Shown in pieces: positions 1-5,695 of a stretch of DNA of 7,667 bases. Source of the stretch: an uncultured Coriobacteriia bacterium (lineage in GTDB: Bacteria; Actinomycetota; Coriobacteriia; Coriobacteriales; QAMH01); NCBI GenBank assembly GCA_949283445.1, contig CASDTD010000091.1:1-7667 (forward strand), written 5' to 3'. How positions within the stretch are numbered: position 1 is the stretch's first letter; every line of letters begins with the position of its first letter. Under the pieces are notes generated by a model, which ran no database searches, was not told where the DNA came from, and saw only the letters and a list, made by a program, of their open reading frames with translations. Both the position numbers and the translations under genes were made by a program.

Positions 1-946
1 CGCGCACGGGACGGGCGGAAAGCAGGCTCTCGAGGTTCTTGGCGAAGACGCTGATGGCGTCAGTCTGCGCGCGAACCGTGAGACGCGCGCGCACCTCACG
101 TTCGAGCGACGGCGCCATGAGACGCTTGTAGCCGTCCGCGATGGCGGCGTCGAGCACGGGAGCGAACACGCCCTGCCGACGCGGCCGGCGCGCGCCCAAG
201 CGCTCGACCGCCGCATGCTCATCGACGCACACATGCACGCGCAGCTTCTCCTCGCGCTCGCCACGGTCTATCGCCAGCACGCGATGGTTGGGAATCTTGC
301 CCGCAGCTTCCGTGAAATCGTAATACGGCTCGTATGGCGTCTTCTCGTCGGCGTCTGTTGCCACCGAGACGATGTCGGCCGTCGCTTCCGTGAACGCGCG
401 CAGGTCGGCCACGTTCTCCGCGTCTTCGGCCACGGTTTCCGCGACGATATCAGCCGCGCCCGCCAGTGCAGCCTCCGGCGTGTCGAAGCCCGCTTCCGCC
501 GCTTCGGGCGTGACGTAGGATGCCGCCGCGTCAAGAGCGCTCCCCTTGACAGACGCCTGCATGATAATCATGTTGGCAAGCGGCTCGAGCCCTGCAGAGC
601 GCGCCTTGCCCGCACGCGTCTGACGCTTCTTGCGGAAGGGCTTGTAGAGGTCTTCGACACGCTGCAGTACCGTGGCGGCGCGAATCTCCTCCTCCAGTTC
701 GGGCGTGAGCTTGCCCTGCGCCTCGATGAGGAAGATGACGTCCTCCTTGCGCTGCTCCAGATTGCGCAGGTAGGAAAGCCGCTCGTCGAGCGCGCGCAGC
801 GCCACGTCGTCCATGCCGTCTGTCGCCTCTTTGCGGTAACGGGCAATGAACGGGATGGTATTGCCCTCGTCGATGAGCTTGACGGCCGCCTCGACGGCAG
901 ATGCCTTCAAGCCGAGTTCAGATGCAAGATTCGCGATGATGTCCAC
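1..946 (-). CDS. tex: Tex-family RNA-binding transcription accessory protein, N-terminal part
   Basis: Tex is a cytoplasmic nucleic-acid-binding protein of about 700-780 residues that affects transcription and stress responses; its precise role is unsettled. Only the first 315 codons are here. Residues 27-40 (EGNTIPFIARYRKE) are the hallmark of the Tex N-terminal domain. They are followed by LSYLRNLEQRKEDV and a VEDLYKPFRKKRQTRAGKA stretch, both typical. The frame stays open to base 1, where the text aligns with the E. coli protein just before its YqgF (RNase H-like) domain; YqgF, helix-hairpin-helix and S1 domains would lie outside the window. I chose GTG at 946-944 because the protein begins correctly there (VDIIANLASELGL) and GAAGG lies at 960-956, nine bases upstream. 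A promoter at 984-1012 suggests it is transcribed separately from the membrane-protein genes before it. The identification is firm; the start codon is likely. Confidence 0.93.
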   Translation of the reverse strand, partial: MDIIANLASELGLKASAVEAAVKLIDEGNTIPFIARYRKEATDGMDDVALRALDERLSYLRNLEQRKEDVIFLIEAQGKLTPELEEEIRAATVLQRVEDLYKPFRKKRQTRAGKARSAGLEPLANMIIMQASVKGSALDAAASYVTPEAAEAGFDTPEAALAGAADIVAETVAEDAENVADLRAFTEATADIVSVATDADEKTPYEPYYDFTEAAGKIPNHRVLAIDRGEREEKLRVHVCVDEHAAVERLGARRPRRQGVFAPVLDAAIADGYKRLMAPSLEREVRARLTVRAQTDAISVFAKNLESLLSARPVR

Positions 947-983
947 AGAGAAGCACCTTCCGGTAGTCGATGTCGAAGTTGGT

Positions 984-1012
984 AGGATACCCGCTCGCTG
1001 TGACCGACGCAA
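984..1012 (-). promoter_or_regulatory. Candidate sigma70-type promoter of tex
   Basis: On the minus strand a TTGCGT -35 (1012-1007) is separated by exactly 17 bases from a TATCCT -10 (989-984). Transcription would start near 977, leaving a leader of about 30 bases before the GTG at 946, with the ribosome-binding GAAGG inside it. It lies in the 111-base gap after the preceding gene. This is a consensus match by eye only. Confidence 0.5.
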
Positions 1013-1057
1013 TAAAGAGAGGGCATACAAGACGCGGGGAAACAGACGCCTATTGCG

Positions 1058-1855
1058 CTATCTGCCGTCGTTCCAACCGACCGCGTTGGTATACGAGATG
1101 AGAAACGCGTCGAGTTCTTCGATGCCCGCCAGCGAGCCACGCAGCGTAATGCGCCGCGAGGCCGTGTGAATCGTGAGCCTGCGCACCGGACTCAAGGGCC
1201 CTTCGCCGAGCACCTCGTCAACTCGCACGATTTCCGACAGCGCGAAACTCCAGCTTTCCCCGAAAGTCGGCTTCACCGTAATACCACGCAAGCTGGCCGT
1301 AACCCTGAAGCGCCAGGAGCGCACGGCATAGACCACGCACACGATGACGAACGGAATGAGCAGGATGTTGATGAAAACCGCCCCGTAAATTCCCTCGAGA
1401 ACCGCCAGCACAGCAGTGAGCGCCACGTCAGCTGCGACGATCATGAACACGAGCAGCGTCCACAGGAACGCGCTCGAACGTGGTGCGGCGACCACAATCT
1501 CGAACCCGCGCTCGTTGCAGCACCACAAATCGCCGTCTGCGCCGTAAAAGCGGATATCGCACTTCACGCCGAAATCAGGCCAGTGCGCGCAGATTGTCTC
1601 GGCGACCAGACACTTGCGCTCGTCATCGGAACCGAGCGCGCTGAAGGGGCCCGACGCCTCCGGCGCCGAATGCATTTCGTCTGCGCATGCGCAAAAAGCG
1701 CTCTCCCCTTGCCCGGAAAGAGCATACTTCCGGCGCCCAGGAACACGGAACACGCGCCCGGGGAGCCCGACGTCGAAGTCCTCGGCAAACTCCGCGCTAT
1801 CTTCGTCGGAGAACTCGATCTCGAGATATGCGTCGGCAAGCGCAATGAGTCTCAT
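1058..1855 (-). CDS. Membrane protein with unknown N-terminal domain and C-terminal PH-like domain
   Basis: A 265-residue protein of unknown function. Residues 1-125 form a soluble domain I do not recognise. It is rich in acidic residues (EFSDEDSAEFAEDFD around 14-28) and has scattered cysteines at 55, 57, 82, 89, 99, 112 and 113. Two hydrophobic segments follow at about 128-152 and 157-178, then a charged tail from 179. The absence of a signal peptide suggests both ends face the cytoplasm. Residues 182-252 (RFRVT..GITVKPTFGESWSFAL) match residues 61-132 of the gene immediately upstream, so the two are paralogous over this part. The arrangement of two helices followed by a small beta-rich domain resembles bacterial PH-like or DUF6560-like membrane proteins, which is inference. 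The start ATG (1855-1853) overlaps the upstream stop in ATGA, pointing to translational coupling. The stop is TAG at 1060-1058. Confidence 0.82.
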   Translation of the reverse strand: MRLIALADAYLEIEFSDEDSAEFAEDFDVGLPGRVFRVPGRRKYALSGQGESAFCACADEMHSAPEASGPFSALGSDDERKCLVAETICAHWPDFGVKCDIRFYGADGDLWCCNERGFEIVVAAPRSSAFLWTLLVFMIVAADVALTAVLAVLEGIYGAVFINILLIPFVIVCVVYAVRSWRFRVTASLRGITVKPTFGESWSFALSEIVRVDEVLGEGPLSPVRRLTIHTASRRITLRGSLAGIEELDAFLISYTNAVGWNDGR

Positions 1856-2307
1856 GACGACCTTCGACTGCGGCCCTTGGTGACGACCTTGTCCGGACTG
1901 ACGCTGCTTTCGATGAACTCCCAAAACGCCTTGCTCCCGGACATGAGCGCCTCGACGGACACACGACGGCCACATGCCTCGACGGTCATCTTCGAAAGCG
2001 CCCCATCCTCGCTGTTCGGGGGCACGCGGCGCACCACCTTCGTGACATCTGCGACGGCGAAGCTCCACGTGCTCCCGAAACACGGCCGCACAGTCACCAC
2101 GCCCTTGCGCACCGTGACCCGAAACCGTGGCCAACAAATGCCGGCGATCACGAACGGGGCGATGATGATGGCAAAGCAGATGGCCCCGACTAAGGGGAGC
2201 TGGTCTGCGAGCGCGAACCCCACCGGGACAAGGGCAAGCAGTACCGCACCACCAAACATGAGCTTGGGAAACCACTTCGGCACGGATACGGTGATGCTGC
2301 TTCTCAC
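1852..2307 (-). CDS. Small two-helix membrane protein with PH-like C-terminal domain
   Basis: A 151-residue protein of unknown function. It begins with a short basic/aromatic stretch (PKWFPKL), then two membrane helices at about 15-34 and 38-59. Residues 61-132 form a soluble domain that opens with RFRVTVRKGVVTVRP and continues CFGSTWSFAVADV. This domain is shared with the downstream gene (RFRVTASLRGITVKP, then TFGESWSFALSEI), so the pair arose by duplication or a shared domain. The tail is basic (KGRSRRSS). The start is GTG at 2307-2305, supported by a GAAGGA sequence at 2319-2314 six bases away. It lies 18 bases after the VOC-nitroreductase stop and ends by ATGA overlap with the next gene, so the three are probably one operon. 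DUF6560/bacterial PH-like is a family-level guess. A long plus-strand open frame covers the same bases but gives low-complexity, unrecognisable protein. Confidence 0.8.
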   Translation of the reverse strand: MRSSITVSVPKWFPKLMFGGAVLLALVPVGFALADQLPLVGAICFAIIIAPFVIAGICWPRFRVTVRKGVVTVRPCFGSTWSFAVADVTKVVRRVPPNSEDGALSKMTVEACGRRVSVEALMSGSKAFWEFIESSVSPDKVVTKGRSRRSS

Positions 2308-2325
2308 GACGATTCCTTCGGTACC

Positions 2326-3255
2326 CTACTTGCGATGCGTCCCGAAACGCCCCTCGTGCGCCTTCAGTTTCAGGCTCTCGTCAAATTCGCGGGCTTCGAA
2401 AACCGCCTCGGGCATGCCCAACGAGAGAATAGCCTCCAGCTGGTAGCCTTCCGGAACGCTGAGCAGCTCGGCGACGTACTCCTGCGTGGAACGCCCGTCG
2501 GCAGCGGTGCGCATACGGCCCTGAATCCAGCAGCTGCCCACGCCGCAGGCGGAAGCTTCCAGATGCATGTTCGCCATGACGATGGAGCAATCCTCCACCC
2601 AGGTGTCAGCCACATCCGGGTTGCCGACTACCACGATGGCGGCATCGGCGCCGGATAGCATGGCCGCACCGTGGTCACGGCAGCTGGAAAGCGCGTCAAG
2701 CGTGGCGCGGTCGCGCACGACGATAAGCTCCCACGGGCGCAGGCCCCGTCCTGATGCCGAACGCAGCCCCGCCTCGATTATGCGGTCGAGCAGCTCGGCG
2801 GGCACAGACTCACCCGAATAGCTGCGCACGCTGCGACGTCGTCTCAGGGCGTCCAGCACATCGACACCGCCCTGCGGGGCGAACTCGGCCCGCTCTGGCA
2901 CGATTTCCAGCCAGCAGCCGTCGGGGTCCTCGATGAAGTGCAACCCCATGGCCTCGTTCACGTGACACACGCACCCCATCTTCTCGTGCAGGAGAAGGGC
3001 GGCCTCGTAATCGGGCACCGTGAATGCGATATGCGAATCGCGCCCGCCGTTATCGTAGGGCAGCTTACGCCCGCGGTTCCAGGTGAGCTCCAGCTGGAAA
3101 CCGGATGCCTCGCTGCCGATGAACACGTTCGCCCACGAGCCGTCTTCCGGCCCCACGCGCCGGATCTCGGTCAGTCCGAGCGCTTCTTCGTAAAAATCAA
3201 GCGACTTCTCCAAATCGAGCACGTGCAGGCAACGGTGAACGGCTTTGCTGGCCAT
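2326..3255 (-). CDS. Glyoxalase/VOC domain fused to nitroreductase domain
   Basis: A 309-residue fusion. Residues 1-122 are a vicinal-oxygen-chelate domain close to lactoylglutathione lyase (GloA). They show H..L.V.DLEKSLDFYEEALGL, QLELTWN, DSHIAFTV and EDPDGCWLEIV. By alignment to E. coli GloA all four metal ligands are present: H7, E56, H75 and E117. Residues about 132-309 are an FMN-dependent nitroreductase domain: RRRRSVRSY at 138-146, SGRGLRPWELIVV (phosphate/FMN-contacting part of the family), CGVGSCWIQGR and a C-terminal LSLGMPE. The soluble protein probably acts in the cytoplasm, with a metal-dependent lyase or isomerase step and an FMN redox step in one chain; the substrate is unknown. 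The start at 3255 is preferred over further-upstream ATGs because AGGAGT lies eight bases before it and homology starts there. It is the first gene of a likely operon with the two membrane-protein genes. Confidence 0.92.
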   Translation of the reverse strand: MASKAVHRCLHVLDLEKSLDFYEEALGLTEIRRVGPEDGSWANVFIGSEASGFQLELTWNRGRKLPYDNGGRDSHIAFTVPDYEAALLLHEKMGCVCHVNEAMGLHFIEDPDGCWLEIVPERAEFAPQGGVDVLDALRRRRSVRSYSGESVPAELLDRIIEAGLRSASGRGLRPWELIVVRDRATLDALSSCRDHGAAMLSGADAAIVVVGNPDVADTWVEDCSIVMANMHLEASACGVGSCWIQGRMRTAADGRSTQEYVAELLSVPEGYQLEAILSLGMPEAVFEAREFDESLKLKAHEGRFGTHRK

Positions 3256-3297
3256 GGCAATCACTCCTAGACAGTCGTCATTCTTTTCACGCGGTAT

Positions 3298-3303
3298 AGG
3301 ATA
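3298..3303 (-). promoter_or_regulatory. Weak candidate -10 for the VOC-nitroreductase operon
   Basis: TATCCT on the minus strand at 3303-3298 would put transcription near 3290, about 35 bases before the start codon at 3255. No convincing -35 hexamer lies 16-18 bases further upstream. The 145-base gap 3256-3400 holds no gene I can support. A bulged GC-rich stem near 3365-3392, lacking a T run, follows the nucleotidyltransferase gene. Confidence 0.2.
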
Positions 3304-3400
3304 CTGGAACTGTCTGACATCGCGCGCGGGAAAGATGCCGACTTTACCGCGTTTGCACCGCTCCCCGTTCCCCGCAGATGACGTCGGGGGCGGCACCCTG

Positions 3401-4063
3401 TCACCTGGTCATGACATCCTCAGCCCAGCGTAGGAGCAGGTCGACGAGCTCGCGACGTTCGCCATCGTCTTTCGGGCGGCACACTTGCCAATCGCGGCCG
3501 GCATCAAGAATGCGCGCTTCGTCGCCTTCGAGCTGGTCTGCGAGTTCGGCTTTCGTATGCGGATAGACATCTGAGCGGGCGAACTGCAAGGCCTGCAGAG
3601 TGAAGAAAGCGCACTTGAGGAGCGATTCCAGAATATCGTCAGTCACATCGCCATCGAAGACGTAAGCATGGCAAACGGCATGATAGATGCCCGATGCGCC
3701 AATGCGCGCCGCCCCGAGTGCATCGTCCTTCGTGAACGGGCCGACATCAGGGAGCTTGCCGAAGAGAGCACACGTGTCATGATAGAACTGGAAAAGCTCA
3801 TAGCGCGGCCACGCGACGAGTGCCTGCTTCGAACCGACGAACCCACAGGCAAGATCAGCATGGGGCATCGACTGAACGATGGCGCGATAACGCGCAAGGT
3901 CATCGGCATCTACATGATCGAGTAACATCACAAGATCGATATCGCTGTCCTCGTGCGCTTCTCCCCGCGCGCGGCTCCCCTGCAGCCCGACGAAACGGAG
4001 ACGACTCCCGAACTCGGTTTTCAGCTTCTCAAGGGCTTCTTCTGCCCATGCGAATGCATCCAT
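3401..4063 (-). CDS. Pol-beta-superfamily nucleotidyltransferase (MNT/KNT-like)
   Basis: A 220-residue protein. The catalytic motif of minimal nucleotidyltransferases is intact: G29-S30 followed by SRARGEAHEDSDIDL, with D41 and D43 as metal-binding acids and D70 (HADLACGF) a plausible third acid. WPRYELFQFYHDT at 85-97 is also typical of this group. Residues about 113-220 are helical and resemble the C-terminal or HEPN-like domain that accompanies such enzymes. The family transfers a nucleotide to a small molecule, a protein or a tRNA; the substrate cannot be told from sequence. I chose ATG at 4063-4061 because AGGAAA lies seven bases upstream and the next in-frame ATG, at 4096, has no ribosome-binding site. 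It begins 42 bases after the YafQ-like toxin stop on the same strand, so it is probably transcribed with that toxin-antitoxin pair. It could be a resistance enzyme, or an AMP- or tRNA-modifying enzyme linked to toxicity. Confidence 0.85.
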   Translation of the reverse strand: MDAFAWAEEALEKLKTEFGSRLRFVGLQGSRARGEAHEDSDIDLVMLLDHVDADDLARYRAIVQSMPHADLACGFVGSKQALVAWPRYELFQFYHDTCALFGKLPDVGPFTKDDALGAARIGASGIYHAVCHAYVFDGDVTDDILESLLKCAFFTLQALQFARSDVYPHTKAELADQLEGDEARILDAGRDWQVCRPKDDGERRELVDLLLRWAEDVMTR

Positions 4064-4105
4064 GTTGGTTTTCCTATCGATATGAAGAGAGCCCATCCGA
4101 GGCTG

Positions 4106-4408
4106 CTACTGCCCGAACAGTTCGTCGTGACTTCCGGTTCGCTCGAAGAAAGCGACCTTCTCGTTGGAAGACCAGATGACAAGCCAATCACCCGCATTAG
4201 CGACATGGCACTCTTTGCGTCCTGCCCATTTGCCCACAAGGTTATGCATATTGTGACGACGTCTCAACTCCTCGAGAGACTCAGGCGTATTTTCGAGAAC
4301 AAGCTCGATGACCTTTTCCAACTCGCCTAGATCCCATCCTCGTTTTGTTGCCTTTTTCTTGAGATCACGTTGAAACGCCTTCGCGAAGTCAGCGGTAAGA
4401 CGCGTCAT
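4106..4408 (-). CDS. YafQ-family mRNA interferase toxin, module 1
   Basis: A 100-residue RelE/ParE-superfamily toxin of the YafQ type, a family that cleaves mRNA on the ribosome. By alignment to E. coli YafQ the residues linked to catalysis are all present: H55 (H50 in YafQ), H68 in ECHV (H63), D74-W75 in GDWLVIW (D67-W68), R90 in FFERTG (R83), H94 (H87) and F98 (F91). The fold order is normal, with an N-terminal helical hairpin (about 7-50) then the beta sheet. It is slightly longer than the usual 92 residues, with extra residues at KKKATKRGWDLG and before GDW. Its ATG follows the antitoxin TAG with no spacing, so translation is probably coupled. The protein looks intact, and the antitoxin gene before it should neutralise it. 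Confidence 0.9.
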   Translation of the reverse strand: MTRLTADFAKAFQRDLKKKATKRGWDLGELEKVIELVLENTPESLEELRRRHNMHNLVGKWAGRKECHVANAGDWLVIWSSNEKVAFFERTGSHDELFGQ

Positions 4409-4681
4409 CTATGACATCGCCGCCTCGACGAGACTGTGTGCATCGCTGAAACGACCCGGCTTGTCGGAAGCAAGAAAGGCGTCACCTTCGGCGATGGCTT
4501 CCAGGCTCTCCGCATTAGGCTCTTCGGGTGAAAAGGTAAGCGGAATGCGACGTGTGTTGACCATCTGCTTGTAAAAAGCTCGCGTGACCGAAGACAAATC
4601 GAGGCCATAGTAAGCCGCAACCTCGGAAGCCTCCCGTTTGAGTTTATCGTCGAGCCGTATAGTGAGCGTCGATGAAGACAT
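4409..4681 (-). CDS. RelB/DinJ-family antitoxin, module 1
   Basis: A 90-residue antitoxin. Residues 1-45 form a ribbon-helix-helix DNA-binding domain (STLTIRLDDKLKREASEVAAYYG, then LDLSSVTRAFYKQMV). The C-terminal half, starting RRIPLTFSPEEPN, should wrap the toxin, as in DinJ-YafQ. I chose ATG at 4681-4679 because AAGGAG (4693-4688) sits six bases upstream; the ATG at 4687 would touch that ribosome-binding site directly. The gene is immediately followed by the toxin ATG. It is probably autoregulated: a perfect 18-base inverted repeat at 4692-4741 lies just before the start, and DinJ-type antitoxins bind palindromic operators through this domain. The family call is confident; the operator assignment is inference. 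Confidence 0.9.
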   Translation of the reverse strand: MSSSTLTIRLDDKLKREASEVAAYYGLDLSSVTRAFYKQMVNTRRIPLTFSPEEPNAESLEAIAEGDAFLASDKPGRFSDAHSLVEAAMS

Positions 4682-4691
4682 TTTCATCTCC

Positions 4692-4741
4692 TTTTCACAA
4701 TGTATGTGCATACATAGTATACCGCACATACATTGTGAAAA
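4692..4741. promoter_or_regulatory. Perfect 18-base inverted repeat, probable operator of module 1
   Basis: The left arm (4692-4709, TTTTCACAATGTATGTGC) and right arm (4724-4741) are exact reverse complements, separated by 14 bases. The spacer holds a minus-strand TATACT (4721-4716), a good -10 for the antitoxin gene; no good -35 is visible, as expected for a promoter embedded in an operator. The left arm also contains ATGTATG-TG-CATACAT at 4700-4715, a second 7-2-7 palindrome that would compete with the large one. The antitoxin ribosome-binding site directly abuts the left arm. The element lies between divergently oriented genes, so it may influence the plus-strand gene at 4885 as well. The repeat is certain; the operator role is inferred from position. 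Confidence 0.75.
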
Positions 4742-4832
4742 TACATGGTTTGGCAACAAAGAAGGAAGCTGCAAAAGATATAAATCGGACTAAAGCGACT
4801 GTTGAGTATCACTTCTCCCCAGAGGTACCGTC

Positions 4833-4838
4833 TATACA
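4833..4838 (+). promoter_or_regulatory. Weak candidate -10 for the gene at 4885
   Basis: TATACA at 4833-4838 on the plus strand would start transcription about 40 bases before the ATG at 4885. The region 17 bases further upstream (CACTTC) is a poor -35. The AT-rich stretch 4742-4832 offers a TATAAAT at 4779-4785, but with no -35 at a normal distance. Treat as a placeholder. Confidence 0.2.
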
Positions 4839-4884
4839 TCGAAACAGCACATTGCCCAAAAACGATGTGGGAGGCGCCAGGGAA

Positions 4885-5397
4885 ATGAAGAAGGAATTCA
4901 CGTCAGCATCAGCAAATAAGTATCTGAAAAGCCTTCAAGATGAAAAGGACTTCATCCTCGAAAACGAATCAAAATCCTGCACATATGTGCGTGCTGTTGG
5001 GGAAGATGTCGAGCCGCCGTCTTACTCTTATGACGAGACGCGCCAAGCGGTTGAAGTTATAGACAATCGAATGCTGAAGATTCGCCACGCCATCCATGCA
5101 TTCAACGCGCGCACGACACTCCCCGAATACGATATGACCATCGACGAAGCACTCGTGAGAATGGCTCAACTGAATGTCAAGAGGAGAAGGCTCGCAAGCC
5201 TCCGCAATCGCAACCCAAAAGAGCGCAACACAGGCGGTTATTTCTCGAGAGAATCCAACATCATCGAGTACACGTACGCGAATTATGACATTGCCAAGGC
5301 AGATAAAGACTACCGGGAAACATGCGAGGAGATTAGCAAGCTTCAGCTGGAACTCGATTTAATCAACCAAACCAGAAGTTTCGAAGTCGACATCTGA
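4885..5397 (+). CDS. Helical protein of unknown function, DIP1984-like
   Basis: A 170-residue protein with no catalytic motif I recognise. It is mostly helical and charged, with helices at about 10-33, 50-75, 84-108 and 135-162. The pattern HAIHAFNARTTLPEYDMTIDEALVRMAQL (66-96), then GGYFSRESNIIEYTYANYD (117-135) and a closing LDLINQTRSFEVDI, resembles DIP1984/DUF6847-type proteins (N-rich turn, T.DEAL, a short strand, a helix, then an N.T..FEV end). That family also has no known function, so the assignment is tentative. The frame is open upstream to 4672, but that would read through the inverted repeat. ATG at 4885 is preferred because GGGAGG (4869-4874) lies ten bases before it and the recognisable protein starts at MKKEFTSASANKYL. 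It is the only full gene on the plus strand and lies between two toxin-antitoxin modules. Confidence 0.75.
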   Translation: MKKEFTSASANKYLKSLQDEKDFILENESKSCTYVRAVGEDVEPPSYSYDETRQAVEVIDNRMLKIRHAIHAFNARTTLPEYDMTIDEALVRMAQLNVKRRRLASLRNRNPKERNTGGYFSRESNIIEYTYANYDIAKADKDYRETCEEISKLQLELDLINQTRSFEVDI

Positions 5398-5695
5398 CCT
5401 ATCGAGCGCACAAGTTCCCATTCCGTGTGCAGGGCTTATCTCGATACCTTACACGCAAGGCTGCTGTTCATTGTTAAAGTTGTCAGTTGTTGCGTAGTGA
5501 GTAATGCCATGAAGTTTTTCGTTGGCTGACATCTTGGATGTCTCCGAAACATTCAACCCGTCGTCATACCCTGCACAGAAAACCTCCCCAGTGAAGCCAT
5601 GTTGGCTGCATCGGGGCGACAGCGAGGTTCGGTTTCACCTGTCAACAAAAGCATCGAATTTTTTCCATTCTGATGAGAGAGAACTTCTTGCAGAA
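5398..5695. other. 298-base spacer between convergent genes, no recognised gene
   Basis: This stretch separates the stop of the plus-strand gene from the stop of the second toxin. It is AT-rich compared with the flanking core. It begins with a nested inverted repeat (5400-5446). The minus strand has a frame open for 62 codons (5634-5449, stop TAA at 5451-5449). The only ATG with some ribosome-binding support is at 5532-5530, with GGAG nine bases upstream, and would give 27 residues beginning MSANEKLHGITHYA. The plus strand has an antisense open frame from a TTG at 5522. Neither translation resembles a family I know. The stretch may be a gene remnant, a small peptide gene, or untranslated 3' sequence. 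Confidence 0.35.
5400..5446. terminator. Nested inverted repeat after the DIP1984-like gene
   Basis: Three bases after the stop codon, TATCGAG (5400-5406) is an exact reverse complement of CTCGATA (5440-5446). Inside it GCACA (5408-5412) pairs with TGTGC (5426-5430). The RNA could fold as an interrupted hairpin with a nine-base asymmetric bulge on the right side. No T tract follows (sequence CCTTACACG), so it is not a standard intrinsic terminator. It may protect the 3' end or act with a factor. Confidence 0.25.

Noticed and set aside
215..985. Plus-strand open frame of 256 codons at the left end
   Set aside because: It is antisense to tex, whose protein signature is unmistakable.
1058..2275. 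One continuous 405-residue minus-strand protein
   Set aside because: The first 140 residues are a shadow of the upstream membrane-protein gene in another frame (arginine-rich, no structure). The real protein begins at the ATG at 1855, which overlaps the upstream stop.
1166..2446. Long plus-strand open frame of 426 codons
   Set aside because: It is antisense to two genes with clear membrane helices and a shared domain. Its own translation is rich in R, H, P and T without recognisable motifs, typical of high-GC antisense frames.
3365..3392. Intrinsic terminator after the nucleotidyltransferase
   Set aside because: A CCGCCCCCG to CGGGGAGCGG stem can form with one bulge, but there is no T run and the loop is long.
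3256..3396. 47-residue N-terminal extension of the VOC-nitroreductase
   Set aside because: The extension has no VOC-like content, and the ATG at 3255 has a strong AGGAGT at proper distance.
3650..3750. HEPN-type RNase motif in the C-terminal part of the nucleotidyltransferase
   Set aside because: The only candidate (R120 to H128) has the wrong spacing for the R-x4-6-H motif, so RNase activity is not supported.
4064..4096. Upstream ATG start for the nucleotidyltransferase
   Set aside because: No ribosome-binding sequence precedes 4096, while the ATG at 4063 has AGGAAA seven bases upstream.
4682..4774. 31-residue N-terminal extension of the module 1 antitoxin
   Set aside because: It would translate the inverted repeat and promoter; the ribosome-binding site points to the ATG at 4681.
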